DNA from: Myxococcus flavus
Lineage (GTDB): Bacteria; Myxococcota; Myxococcia; Myxococcales; Myxococcaceae
Length of the DNA: 64,000 nt
Assembly (NCBI RefSeq): GCF_050038885.1
Contig: NZ_CP143624.1
Location: forward strand, 2,976,001 to 3,040,000
Direction: 5' to 3'
The notes beneath the pieces are model-generated. The model made no database searches and was not told the DNA's origin. It saw only the letters and a list, made by a program, of their open reading frames with translations. Made by a program: the position numbers and the translations under genes. Of this stretch, positions 16,650 through 26,213 are shown one piece after another. Position 1 is the stretch's first letter; every line of letters begins with the position of its first letter.

Positions 16650-17327
16650 TCAGGGGCTCTGCAGCCAGCCATCCGCGAGCTGGATGATGCGGTGGCCGTA
16701 GGCGGCGTTGGCCTCGGAGTGCGTCACCTGGATGATGGTGGTGCCTTCCTGGTTGAGGCGCTGGAAGACCTCCATGATGTGCTTCGCCTGCTGCGAGTGG
16801 AGGTTGCCCGTGGGCTCGTCCGCCAGCAGCACCTTGGGGTTGGCGATGAGCGCCCGGGCGATGCCCACGAGCTGCTGCTGCCCGCCGGAGAGCTGCGAGG
16901 GGAAGAGGTCCTTCTTCCCCACGAGCTGGAAGCGGTCCAGCATGTCGCCCACCAGGGCCTCGCGCTCGCCGCGCTTGAGGTCGCGGTAGGACAGCGGCAC
17001 CTCCAGGTTCTCCGCCACCGTGAGGTTGTCCAGCAGGTGGTACTGCTGGAAGACGAAGCCGATGGTGCGCCGGGCGAGCTCGCCGCGGGCCTTGGGCTTC
17101 ATCGCGTGCACGGCCTGCCCGTCCAGCAGGTACTCGCCCGTCCACTCCACGTCCAGCATGCCCAGGATGGACAGCAGCGTGGACTTGCCGGCCCCCGAGG
17201 GCCCCATCAGCGTGACGAACTCGCCCGGCTGGATGTCCAGGTCGATGCGGCGCAGCACCCAGGCGCGGCCTCCGGCCAGGGGATAGGACTTCTCGACGTT
17301 CCTCAGGGAGATGAGCGGTGATGACAT
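16650..17327 (-). CDS. ABC transporter ATP-binding protein (MacB/LolD type), second of pair
   Basis: A 225-residue ATPase with Walker A GPSGAGKST near 43-51, Q-loop FVFQQYHLLDNLTV, signature LSGGQQQLVGIARAL and Walker B VLLADEPTGNL. Its size and the LDNLTVAENLEVPL segment match the LolD/MacB-type ATPases that power mechanotransmission rather than substrate passage. The signature has LVG where the paralogue next door has RVA. It follows that paralogue after 28 bp. Two ATPases but only one permease gene are present, so either the permease uses a heterodimer or one ATPase serves a permease encoded elsewhere. Confidence 0.9.
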   Translation of the reverse strand: MSSPLISLRNVEKSYPLAGGRAWVLRRIDLDIQPGEFVTLMGPSGAGKSTLLSILGMLDVEWTGEYLLDGQAVHAMKPKARGELARRTIGFVFQQYHLLDNLTVAENLEVPLSYRDLKRGEREALVGDMLDRFQLVGKKDLFPSQLSGGQQQLVGIARALIANPKVLLADEPTGNLHSQQAKHIMEVFQRLNQEGTTIIQVTHSEANAAYGHRIIQLADGWLQSP

Positions 17328-17355
17328 GGAGGTCTCGAAGCGTTCATGCCCCTGG

Positions 17356-18114
<759 letters not shown>

Positions 18115-18117
<3 letters not shown>

Positions 18118-18178
18118 TGCAGCCTCACCCGCTCGACCGCGCTCCACGCGGCCATGTCTGAAGTCACCACCTGGCTAC
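18115..18178 (-). pseudogene. Relic of the membrane-fusion adaptor 3' end
   Basis: On the minus strand this gap reads VVTSDMAAWSAVERVRLQ then TGA. The intact adaptor (20616-21860) ends VVLSDMAAWDAVERVRLR then TGA. About 85% of the 64 bases match by eye, including the ATGA overlap with the next start codon. It is a duplicated gene end, not a functional gene. Confidence 0.85.
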
Positions 18179-20619
18179 TCCGCTCGCAGCGCGACGATGG
18201 GGTCCACGCGCGTGGCCCTGCGCGCCGGCAGCCACGTGGCCACCAGCGCCACCGCGCTCAACAGCGCCGCCACGCCCGCGAAGGTCCACGCATCGTACGC
18301 TGCCACGCCGTACAGCATTGCGCCCAGCAGCCGCGCCAGCCCCAGCGACAGGGCCAGGCCCACGGCCAGTCCCAGGCCCGTCAGCCGCAGGCCCTGCCGC
18401 AGCACCAGCCCCAGCACGCTCGTCCGGGAAGCGCCCAGCGCCATGCGAATGCCCATCTCCCGCGTGCGCTGCGCCACCGAGTAGCCGATGACGCCCGAGA
18501 GCCCCAGCGCCGCCAGCAAGAGCGCCGTCCCCGCGAACAGGCCCATCAGCAGCGCCGACAGCTGGCGGGAGACGATGGACTCGTCCACGACGGCCACCAG
18601 CGGCGCCACGCCGTACAGCGGCAGGCTCGCATCCACCGCGCGCAGCTCCGCCTCGATGGCGGGACGCAGCGCCTCCGGGTCCCCGGCCTTCGCCCGGACC
18701 GCGAGCCCCATGTGCCCGGAGGGCAGCTGCGCCAGCGAGTAGTACGCGGCGGGGCGAGAGGGCTGGTCCAGGCCCCACTCGCGCACATCCTCCACGATGC
18801 CCACCACGGTGGTCCACTGCGCCGCCGAGTGGTGCAGCTTCAGCCGCTGCCCCAGGGCATTCCCCCGCGGCCAGTAGAGCTCGGCGAAGCTCTTGTTGAT
18901 GACCACGCTCCAGGGGGCCTCCGGCCCGTCCACCCCATCGGGCGGCAGCTGGCCCTCGCGCAGCGTGGCGCGCAGCGCGCGCAGGTAGCCAGGGCTGACG
19001 GCGCGGAACTCCACCGCGGGCCACAGCTCGTCCGGCGCCCGGGACCGCCCCTCGATGTCGAAGCTGCTGTCGGCCCGGCCCCCCAGGGGCAGCAGCGTGG
19101 TGAGCCCCACGGCCTCCACGCCCGGCAGGGCCTGGAGGCGCTCCAGCAGCTCGCGCTGGAAGGCCACCTTCCGCGAGGCGTCCGGGTAGCGCGTCGCCGG
19201 CAGCGCCAGGCGGCCGGTGAGCACGCCCTCCGGCTCGAAGCCCGCGTCCACCGAGCGCAGCGCGAGGAAGCTCTTCGTGAAGAGCCCCGCGCCCACCAGC
19301 AGCACCAGCGCCATGGCGACCTGCCCCACCACCAGCCCCGCGCGCAGCCGGCCCGAGCGGCCCCCACCCGAGCCTCGTGCCCCCTCATGCATCGCGGTGC
19401 TCAAATCCGCCCGGCTGCCCTGCACCGCCGGCCCCAGGCCGAAGAGGATGCCCGTCAGCAGGCTCACCCCGGCGGTGAACAGCAGCGGGCGCTCATCCAG
19501 CCGCACCTCGCTCGCGCGAGGCAGGGCGTCCCCCACCAGGGCCAGCAGCGCGTCCGTGCCCCACAGCGCCAGCAGCAGCCCCAGCGCGCCGCCCGCGAGC
19601 GAGAGCACCAGGCTCTCGGTGAGGAACTGGACCGCCAGCCGCCTCCGGCTCGCGCCCAGCGCGGCGCGGATGGACACCTCGCGCCCGCGCGCCGCCGTCC
19701 GGGCCAGCAGCAGGTTGGCCACGCTGCTGCACGCCACCAGCAGCACGAAGCCCACCGCGCCCAGCAGCAGCCACAGCGTGCCGCGCACCTTGCCGACGAC
19801 GCGCTCCTCCAGCGGCGTCAGGGAGATGGACCACCCCGTCTGCCGGTACCGCTCGGGGTGCGCCCCTTCCATGTCCACGGCCACGCGCGCCAGGTCGGCT
19901 CGCGCCGCCTCCAGCGACACGCCGGGCTTCAGCCTCCCGAGCACGGCCAGGGAACGGGCGCCACGGTGGCTCTCCGATGCCTGCTCCTCGGTGGGGGCCA
20001 GGGGCAGGTACACCTCCGCCCAGTCGGGGTAGGCAACGCCCGGTGGCAGCACGCCCACCACCGTGTGGGGCTCGCCATCGAGCTGCAGCGTGCGGCCAAG
20101 GACGTTCGGGTCGCGAGCGAAGTGCACACGCCACGCTGTGTCGGTGAGCACCACCACGCGATTGCGGCCCGGCACTTCCTCCTCCTCGGTGAAGCCCCGG
20201 CCCAGCACGGGGGCCACGCCCAGCGTGGAGAAGAACGACGCCGTCGCCACCGCCGCCCCCAGCTGCTGGGGCGTGTCGCCGCCCGTCAGCGCGACGTTGG
20301 AGGGCAGGTAGGCCGCCATCGCATCGAAGGCGCGAGGCAGCGCACGCAGGTCCCGGTACTCCGGCACCGACAGGGAGATGTCCTTCAGGTTCGCCTGCGC
20401 GAGGTTCCCGTTCAGGTGCACCAGCCGGTCGGGCGCGGTGAACGGGGGCGACGTGAGGAGCACGCCGTTCACCACGCTGAAGACGGCGCTGTTGGCGCCG
20501 ATGCCCAGCGCCAGCGCCAGGACGGCCACCAGCGCGAAGCCGGGGCTCTTCTTCAGCGAGCGCAGCGTGTAGCGGACGTCCTGCTTCAGCGCATCCATCG
20601 TTCTCGAATGCGCCGTCAT
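18175..20619 (-). CDS. MacB/ADOP-type ABC transporter permease
   Basis: An 814-residue permease of the ADOP family (acidobacterial duplicated orphan permease type). It has the N-terminal motif DALKQDVRYTLRSLKKSPGFA, a first transmembrane helix, and a large MacB-like periplasmic domain. Two FtsX-type cores of three helices each follow, the last ending PARRATRVDPIVALRAE. FtsX motifs TREMGIRMALGASR and the duplicated GREVSIRAALGASRRRL are both visible. With the adaptor and ATPases it should form a tripartite efflux or envelope-remodelling pump; the substrate is unknown. ATG 20619 overlaps the adaptor stop. A fused duplicated permease could form the full channel alone. Confidence 0.88.
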   Translation of the reverse strand: MTAHSRTMDALKQDVRYTLRSLKKSPGFALVAVLALALGIGANSAVFSVVNGVLLTSPPFTAPDRLVHLNGNLAQANLKDISLSVPEYRDLRALPRAFDAMAAYLPSNVALTGGDTPQQLGAAVATASFFSTLGVAPVLGRGFTEEEEVPGRNRVVVLTDTAWRVHFARDPNVLGRTLQLDGEPHTVVGVLPPGVAYPDWAEVYLPLAPTEEQASESHRGARSLAVLGRLKPGVSLEAARADLARVAVDMEGAHPERYRQTGWSISLTPLEERVVGKVRGTLWLLLGAVGFVLLVACSSVANLLLARTAARGREVSIRAALGASRRRLAVQFLTESLVLSLAGGALGLLLALWGTDALLALVGDALPRASEVRLDERPLLFTAGVSLLTGILFGLGPAVQGSRADLSTAMHEGARGSGGGRSGRLRAGLVVGQVAMALVLLVGAGLFTKSFLALRSVDAGFEPEGVLTGRLALPATRYPDASRKVAFQRELLERLQALPGVEAVGLTTLLPLGGRADSSFDIEGRSRAPDELWPAVEFRAVSPGYLRALRATLREGQLPPDGVDGPEAPWSVVINKSFAELYWPRGNALGQRLKLHHSAAQWTTVVGIVEDVREWGLDQPSRPAAYYSLAQLPSGHMGLAVRAKAGDPEALRPAIEAELRAVDASLPLYGVAPLVAVVDESIVSRQLSALLMGLFAGTALLLAALGLSGVIGYSVAQRTREMGIRMALGASRTSVLGLVLRQGLRLTGLGLAVGLALSLGLARLLGAMLYGVAAYDAWTFAGVAALLSAVALVATWLPARRATRVDPIVALRAE

Positions 20620-21860
20620 CGCAGCCTCACCCGCTCCACGGCGTCCCACGCCGCCATGTCCGACAGCACCACCTGGTCACCTTCCTGGAGGCCCTGGAGG
20701 ACCTCCACGGCGTTCACCGAGCCCCGGCCCAGCTGCACCGGCACCCGGACCGCTTCATCACTGCCCGGCAGCAGCCGGAAGAGCGCCATGGTGGCGTTCG
20801 GCTGCGCGCCGGCCGGGCGCCCCACGGACAGCACGTCGCCCAGCCGCTCCAGCTCCACGGTGCCCTCCACCGTCAGGTCCGGCCGCGCGCCCCGGGGCAG
20901 CTCGGCGGGCAGCGACACCTCCACGCGCACCGTGCCCTGGCTCGCCGCGGGCGCCACGCGCGCCACCTGGCCCTCCACCACGCCGTTGCGCGTGTCCACC
21001 AGCGCCTTCAGCCCGGGCTGGATGTCGCGCGCCTGCGTCTCCGCGATGCGCAGCTCCGCCTTCAGCCGCTCCGGCTTGACGACCTTCGCCAGCAGCACGC
21101 CCGGCGTCACCCACTGGCCCAGCTCCAGCGGCAGGTCCTGGAGCACGCCGTCCTCGCCCGCCAGCACCTTCATCGACTCCACCTGCGCCCGGCGGAAGCG
21201 GGCCACCGCCTTCAAGCGCTCCACCTGCCCCTGCTGCGCGGCGAGCTGCTCCTTCATGCTGGAGGCGACCACCTGGAGCTTCTTCTCCTCCAGCGACAGC
21301 CGGCGGCTCAGCTCCGCGGCCTTCTCGCGCGTCTGCCGCACCTCCAGCTCGCCGATGAGCGACTTCTGGAAGAGGGCCTCGTTGGCCTCGGCGCGGCGGC
21401 CGGCCTCGGCGGACTCGTTGATGAGCGCCGCCACCGTGGCCTCCTGCGCCAGCCGCTGCGTCTCCAGCTCCATGCGGACCTGGATGAGCTCCGCCTCCAC
21501 GCTGGCGAGCTGGCGCTCGGCCTCCAGCGCCTGGAGCTGCACGTCCGGGTTCGACAGCTCGAGCAGCAGCGTGTCCGCCGTCACCGTGGCACCGGGGCGC
21601 ACGTGGATGCGCTCCACCCGGCCCGCCGTGTCCGCGGTGAGCCAGCGGATGTACTCGGGCACCAGCGTGCCCGCGCCCTTCACCTGGCGCACCATGGGGC
21701 CGCGCTTCACCGTGTCCAGCCACACCGAGGCCCGCTCCACCGTGGGCGCGGCCGGGCGCAGCCGCGACAGGCCCACCGTCACCGCCAGCAGCGCGCACGC
21801 GCCGCCGATGGCGAGCATCCAGGGCTTGCGACGGGGCTTCTTCGCTTTGGGAATGTCCAC
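20616..21860 (-). CDS. HlyD/MacA-type periplasmic adaptor
   Basis: A 414-residue membrane-fusion protein. A short basic cytoplasmic N-terminus and one transmembrane helix (MLAIGGACALLAVTVGL) lead into a barrel-sandwich half (GRVERIHVRPGATV), a long coiled coil at about 95-200 rich in Glu/Leu/Arg, and the second half-motif and beta-barrel. It would link the permease to an outer-membrane exit duct. GTG 21860 is chosen because GGTGGGGG precedes it and the open frame upstream lacks family resemblance. It is the first gene of the six-gene operon. Its final 64 bases recur at 18115-18178. Confidence 0.88.
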   Translation of the reverse strand: MDIPKAKKPRRKPWMLAIGGACALLAVTVGLSRLRPAAPTVERASVWLDTVKRGPMVRQVKGAGTLVPEYIRWLTADTAGRVERIHVRPGATVTADTLLLELSNPDVQLQALEAERQLASVEAELIQVRMELETQRLAQEATVAALINESAEAGRRAEANEALFQKSLIGELEVRQTREKAAELSRRLSLEEKKLQVVASSMKEQLAAQQGQVERLKAVARFRRAQVESMKVLAGEDGVLQDLPLELGQWVTPGVLLAKVVKPERLKAELRIAETQARDIQPGLKALVDTRNGVVEGQVARVAPAASQGTVRVEVSLPAELPRGARPDLTVEGTVELERLGDVLSVGRPAGAQPNATMALFRLLPGSDEAVRVPVQLGRGSVNAVEVLQGLQEGDQVVLSDMAAWDAVERVRLR

Positions 21861-21873
21861 GGCCCCCACCCAG

Positions 21874-21890
21874 AGCGAGGCGCGTGCCAA
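21874..21890 (-). promoter_or_regulatory. Candidate sigma-54 (-24/-12) promoter of the ABC operon
   Basis: On the minus strand the sequence is TTGGCACGCGCCTCGCT. It fits the consensus TGGCACG-N4-TTGCW with one mismatch (TCGC for TTGC). GG and GC are at exactly the right spacing. The operon encodes a sigma-54 activator, which supports it. Transcription would begin near 21863, leaving only a few bases before the GTG at 21860, so either the message is nearly leaderless or the real start is later. Confidence 0.45.
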
Positions 21891-22043
21891 GACCTTCCCC
21901 CGCCCCAACCTCATGAAATCACTCAGGATGGGCAGGCCTCTCCCGCCCCCTGTGCCCGGTTGCGAAAAGTTCCGTCCCAGAAACGGACACCGTCCGCAAG
22001 AGGGTGGAAGGCCATGGGGGCCCCGGCGCTAAGGTGCGCGCCC

Positions 22044-23612
22044 ATGGCGTCCTCCCTTCTCGAAGTGTTCCTGGACCACGCGCACCGGGCCCCCGGACAG
22101 CCCCTGCTGACGTTCGAGCAGGAGACCTTCACGTACGGGCAGCTCGCCGCGCACGTCACGGCCTTCGCGCGAGGGCTGAAGCAGCGCGGGCTCCAGCCCG
22201 GCGAACGGGTGGCGCTCTTCCTGGAGAACAGCGCCCGCTTCGCCATCGCCTACCTGGGCGTGCAGTCCGCCGGCGGCGTGGTGGTGCTGGTCAACACCGC
22301 CTACCGGCAGGTGGAGCTGGCGCACATCCTCTCCGACGCGGAGGTGTGCGCCTGCGTCACCGGCGCCGCGGGCGCCGCCGAGCTGGCCCCGCTGCGGGCG
22401 CAGCTTCCCTCGCTCCAGTGGCTCGTCATGGTGGAGCCGCCCACCGCCGCGCCTCCGGAGTCCCTGCCGGCCGTGGACTTCGACACGGTGCTGGCGGAAG
22501 GCGCGGCGGCCACCGTGCCGCTGGCGCTGCCGCGCCCCGAGGACCTGGCGGTGCTGGGCTACACCTCCGGCACGACGGGCCGCTCCAAGGGCGCCATGCT
22601 GCTGCACCGCAACCTGCTGGCCAACGTGCAAGCCGTCACCGAGGCCTGGCGCTGGACGGCGAAGGACCGGCTGCTGCTCACCCTTCCCCTCTTCCACACC
22701 CACGGCCTCATGGTGGGCCTGCACGGCACGCTCTTCACCGGCGCCAGCGTGGACCTGCGCCGCCGCTTCCACGCGCCGGAGGTGCTGGCCGCGCTGCGCG
22801 ACGATGCCTCGCTCACGATGTTCTTCGGCGTGCCCACCATGTACAGCCGCCTGCTGGAGGAGTCCCGCGCGTCGAAGGTGAAGCCGCGCGGCTTGCGCCT
22901 GTGGGTCTCCGGCTCGGCGCCCCTCAGCCCCCAGCTCTGCGCGGACATCGAGGCGGAGCTGGGCGCCCGCATCCTGGAGCGCTACGGGATGACGGAGACC
23001 ATCATGAACACCACCAACCCCTACGAGGGCGAGCGCCGCCCCGGCACCGTGGGCTTCGCCTACCCGGGCCAGGAGGTGCGCGTGGTGGACGTGCGCACCC
23101 GCCAGCCCCTGCCGCGCGGCGAGACGGGGGAAATCGAGGTTCGGGGGCCCCACGTCTTCGCCGGCTACTGGCGCCGCCAGGACGCCACCACCGAGTCCTT
23201 CGACGCCGACGGCTGGTTCCGCACGGGTGACCTGGGGGACTTCGACGCGGACGGCTACCTGCGCATCACCGGCCGCGCGCGCGAGCTCATCATCAGCGGC
23301 GGCTTCAACGTGTACCCGCGCGAGGTGGAGGAGGTGCTCGCCATGCACCCGGGCGTCGCCGAGGTGGCGGTGCTGGGCCTGCCGGACGCGGACCTGGGCG
23401 AGCAGGTGGTGGCCGTGGTGGTGCCCCCCGCGGGCACCTCCGCGCCGGACGCCCGGGTCCTGGTGGACTGGTGCAAGGACCGGCTGGCCAGCTTCAAGAA
23501 GCCCCGTCGCGTCGTCTTCACGGACGCGCTGCCGCGCAACGCGCTGGGCAAGGTCCAGAAGCACCTGCTGCGCGCCTCGCTGACGACACCCACGTCCCCG
23601 GAGACGCGGTGA
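22044..23612 (+). CDS. Acyl-CoA synthetase, malonyl-CoA synthetase (MatB)-like
   Basis: A 522-residue class I adenylate-forming enzyme. Motifs are LGYTSGTTGRSKGAML (P-loop) near 170, ERYGMTET near 312, GWFRTGDLGDFDADGYL, and the hinge GRARELIISGGFNVYPREVEE. The end carries LPRNALGKVQKHLLR with the catalytic Lys. YGMTETxMNTxNPYxGER and the hinge and tail resemble MatB, which makes malonyl-CoA from malonate, CoA and ATP. A short-chain or other dicarboxylate specificity is possible. It is divergent from the efflux operon and has no clear pathway partners nearby. Confidence 0.8.
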   Translation: MASSLLEVFLDHAHRAPGQPLLTFEQETFTYGQLAAHVTAFARGLKQRGLQPGERVALFLENSARFAIAYLGVQSAGGVVVLVNTAYRQVELAHILSDAEVCACVTGAAGAAELAPLRAQLPSLQWLVMVEPPTAAPPESLPAVDFDTVLAEGAAATVPLALPRPEDLAVLGYTSGTTGRSKGAMLLHRNLLANVQAVTEAWRWTAKDRLLLTLPLFHTHGLMVGLHGTLFTGASVDLRRRFHAPEVLAALRDDASLTMFFGVPTMYSRLLEESRASKVKPRGLRLWVSGSAPLSPQLCADIEAELGARILERYGMTETIMNTTNPYEGERRPGTVGFAYPGQEVRVVDVRTRQPLPRGETGEIEVRGPHVFAGYWRRQDATTESFDADGWFRTGDLGDFDADGYLRITGRARELIISGGFNVYPREVEEVLAMHPGVAEVAVLGLPDADLGEQVVAVVVPPAGTSAPDARVLVDWCKDRLASFKKPRRVVFTDALPRNALGKVQKHLLRASLTTPTSPETR

Positions 23613-23713
23613 GCGCCGCTCCCAGCGCCCGGTTCCGAACACACGCCGCGCAAATCCATGGCGCGCGCTCCGTGCTCGCCTAGGTTCGGGCTCCAGGACG
23701 GAAGGAGCATCGT

Positions 23714-25261
23714 GTGACGGACACCTCTGAGCGGCCGACCGAACCCGACGCGCGGGTTCCCAGCGGCGTGCCAGGGCTGGATGCGCTCCTGAGGGGAGGT
23801 TTCCTTCGCGGGGGCACGTACATCATCACGGGGGCGCCAGGGACGGGGAAGACCATCCTGGGCAACCAGTTCTGCTTCTCGACGGTGGCGCGAGGCGGCA
23901 GGGCCATCTACCTCACCGTCCTGGGTGAGTCCCACTCGCGGATGATGGTGCACCTGAAGAGCCTGCGCTTCTTCCGCCAGGAAGAGGTCGGCCGCGCGCT
24001 GAACTACGAGAGCGGCTCCGCGGCCCTCAAGACGGAAGGCCTGACGGGGCTTGGCCGGCTCATCTTCCGGGCGGTGCGCGAGCACGGCGCCAACGTGCTG
24101 GTGGTGGACGGGCTGGCGGCCCTCGCGGACCGCGCCGAGGAGGCGCTGAGCCTCCGGGAGTTCCTCCACGGGCTGTGCGTCCACAACGCGCTCGCGGGCT
24201 GCACCACCCTGCTGCTCACCGGCCAGCACAGCGACCCGGAGGATCCGCGCTACTCCATGGTGGACGGCGTCATCAGCCTGGAGCAGGTGCACTTCGGCGT
24301 GAAGACGGTGCGCGCCATCGAGGTGACGAAGTTCCGCGGCGGGCCGCAGGTCTCCGGTCGGCATGCCTTCGAAATCACCGACGACGGCGTGTGCATCCAC
24401 CCGCGCATCGAGTCGCTCCAGCGCCAGCAACCGCTGCGGGTGCCCTCCCTGGAAGAGCGGCTCGCCTTCGGCATCCCCGCGCTGGATGCGATGCTCACGG
24501 GCGGGCTGGTGCGCGAGTCGTCCACGCTGGTCGCGGGCTCTCCCGGCAGCGGCAAGACGTTGCTGGGCCTGCACTTCCTGGAGGAGGGCGCTCGGCGGGG
24601 CGAGCCGGGGCTGTACTACGGCTTCGTGGAGACGCCCCTCCGCCTCGTCCACAAGGCGGAGCGGATGGGCCTGGGCCTGCGCGAGCACGTGGAGGTGGGT
24701 CGAATCCACCTGCACACCGCCGTGGGGGCGGAGGCCCTGCCGGACGCGCTGGCGGAGGCGCTGTTCCAGCACGTGAAACAACATGGCATCCAGCGGCTCG
24801 TGCTGGACGGACTGGCGTCATTCTGCCAGGAGCTCACGGACCCGGAACGCACACCCCGCTTCCTCGCCGCGCTCATGCACGAACTGCTTGTCCTGGGAGT
24901 CACGCCGCTGGCCATCCAGCAGACCCTCGCGCTCATCGGCCCCAAGGCGGACGGGCTCCCGCCGGGCATGGAGACGCTCGTGGACAACATCCTCGAGCTG
25001 CGCCAGGTGGAGCTGCGCTCACAGCGCTTCCACATGCTCTCGGTGGCCAAGGCGCGGGAGAGCGGCCATGACGCCGCCTGGCGCCAGTTCTTCATGACGT
25101 CCCGGGGCATCGACGTGGCGGCGGACAGCGAGAGCGCCGAGGCCCTCCTCAGCGGCCGGGCGCCCGCCCGGCCGGCGAGGGCCCGGAAGCCGAAGCGGAA
25201 GGCAGGGGGGAAACCGGTCCGGCGAGGCAAGCCGACCCGGCGTGGGGGACGTGGCGAATGA
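23714..25261 (+). CDS. KaiC-like double-domain ATPase
   Basis: A 515-residue RecA-superfamily protein with two KaiC-type domains. Domain 1 has Walker A GAPGTGKT at 40-47 and domain 2 has GSPGSGKT at about 275-282. Each begins with VPSGVPGLDALLRGGF / FGIPALDAMLTGGL, the KaiC core opening. The expected catalytic acidic pair after Walker A is only partly kept (LTVLGESHSRMM; YGFVETP). The KaiC autophosphorylation Ser/Thr pair is not evident. There is no kaiA or kaiB nearby. The last 35 residues are a Lys/Arg/Pro-rich basic tail. GTG 23714 follows GAAGGAG. The stop overlaps the receiver gene (ATGA), so it probably works with that response regulator. Confidence 0.85.
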   Translation: MTDTSERPTEPDARVPSGVPGLDALLRGGFLRGGTYIITGAPGTGKTILGNQFCFSTVARGGRAIYLTVLGESHSRMMVHLKSLRFFRQEEVGRALNYESGSAALKTEGLTGLGRLIFRAVREHGANVLVVDGLAALADRAEEALSLREFLHGLCVHNALAGCTTLLLTGQHSDPEDPRYSMVDGVISLEQVHFGVKTVRAIEVTKFRGGPQVSGRHAFEITDDGVCIHPRIESLQRQQPLRVPSLEERLAFGIPALDAMLTGGLVRESSTLVAGSPGSGKTLLGLHFLEEGARRGEPGLYYGFVETPLRLVHKAERMGLGLREHVEVGRIHLHTAVGAEALPDALAEALFQHVKQHGIQRLVLDGLASFCQELTDPERTPRFLAALMHELLVLGVTPLAIQQTLALIGPKADGLPPGMETLVDNILELRQVELRSQRFHMLSVAKARESGHDAAWRQFFMTSRGIDVAADSESAEALLSGRAPARPARARKPKRKAGGKPVRRGKPTRRGGRGE

Positions 25262-25626
25262 AGCGGCTTCTCATCGTGGACGACGAGCTGGCCATCGTCG
25301 AGGCGCTCCAGGACATCCTGTCCGTGGAGGGCTACGACATCGTCACGGCCTTCAACGGCGCCGAGGGCCTGCACCGCATGGCGGACGCGAAGCCGGACCT
25401 GGTGCTGCTGGACTTGATGATGCCCGTCATGGACGGCCGGGAGATGCTGCGCCGCATGCGCGAGGACGACAGCCTGCGAGGCATCCCCGTGGTGGTGATG
25501 AGCGCCGGCCGCATCTCCGACGAGGAGCGCCGCTCCAGCGCGCGCTTCCTCGCCAAGCCCTTCGAGCTGGACGTGCTGCTCGACACCATCGCCGAGCTGC
25601 TCGTCGAGCCCCAGCCGAGCGCCTAG
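25258..25626 (+). CDS. Single-domain response regulator (CheY-like)
   Basis: A 122-residue receiver domain without an output domain. It has the acidic pair D8-D9, phosphoacceptor D52 in VLLDLMMP, a switch Ser in VVVMSAG and Lys in FLAKPF. The ATGA overlap with the KaiC-like gene points to a shared signalling unit. No kinase is adjacent, so phosphoryl input would come from elsewhere. It converges with orn, and the two stop codons overlap by four bases. Confidence 0.92.
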   Translation: MKRLLIVDDELAIVEALQDILSVEGYDIVTAFNGAEGLHRMADAKPDLVLLDLMMPVMDGREMLRRMREDDSLRGIPVVVMSAGRISDEERRSSARFLAKPFELDVLLDTIAELLVEPQPSA

Positions 25627-26174
25627 GCCGGCGTCGGGCGGAAGAGGGTGTCGCGGTAGTACTGGAGCTCCGAGAGGCTGGCGCGCAGGTCCGCCAGGGC
25701 CGTGTGCCCGCTGGGCGCCTTTCGCGGCTCCACCAGGTTCGGATACCAGGCGCGCGCCAGCACCTTGAGGCTCGTCACGTCCACCATGCGGTAGTGCAGG
25801 TAGCGCTCCAGCATGGGCATGTAGCGAATCAGGAAGCGCCGGTCGGTGTGGATGGAGTTGCCGGCGAGGATGCCCTCGCCCAGCGCGCAGTGCTCGGCGA
25901 CGAGCGCCATCACGTCCCGCTCCGCCACGCGCAGCGAGGTGCTGGAGGCGCGCACCTTGTCCAGGAGCCCGTTGCGGGTGTGCATCTCCCGGACGACGGG
26001 CTCCATGCGCAGGAGCACCTCCTCCGGCTGCCAGATGACGCGTTCGATCTCCGCCAGGGGCCGCAGGTCCGGGCCGGTGATGATGACGCCGACCTCGATG
26101 ATGGAACACGTCTCCGGGTCCAGCCCGGTCATCTCCAGGTCCAGCCAGACGAAGCGCTGCTCACGCGAAATCAT
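25623..26174 (-). CDS. orn: Oligoribonuclease
   Basis: A 183-residue DEDD-family 3'-5' exoribonuclease. The catalytic acidic residues are D12 and E14 in WLDLEMTGLD, the Asp in GNSIHTDRRFL near 112, and the His/Asp of GHTALADLR near 158-163. Orn degrades nanoRNAs of two to five nucleotides and pGpG from cyclic-di-GMP breakdown in the cytoplasm. The length matches the family (about 180). It converges with the receiver gene and overlaps its stop by four bases. Confidence 0.95.
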   Translation of the reverse strand: MISREQRFVWLDLEMTGLDPETCSIIEVGVIITGPDLRPLAEIERVIWQPEEVLLRMEPVVREMHTRNGLLDKVRASSTSLRVAERDVMALVAEHCALGEGILAGNSIHTDRRFLIRYMPMLERYLHYRMVDVTSLKVLARAWYPNLVEPRKAPSGHTALADLRASLSELQYYRDTLFRPTPA

Positions 26175-26213
26175 GCGGCGGACCCTACCAGCCCCCGCGT
26201 GCGCGCGGGACCC

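Noticed and set aside
23714..25261. Circadian clock kaiABC locus
   Set aside because: No kaiA or kaiB is present, the autophosphorylation residues are not evident and the protein has a non-KaiC basic tail.
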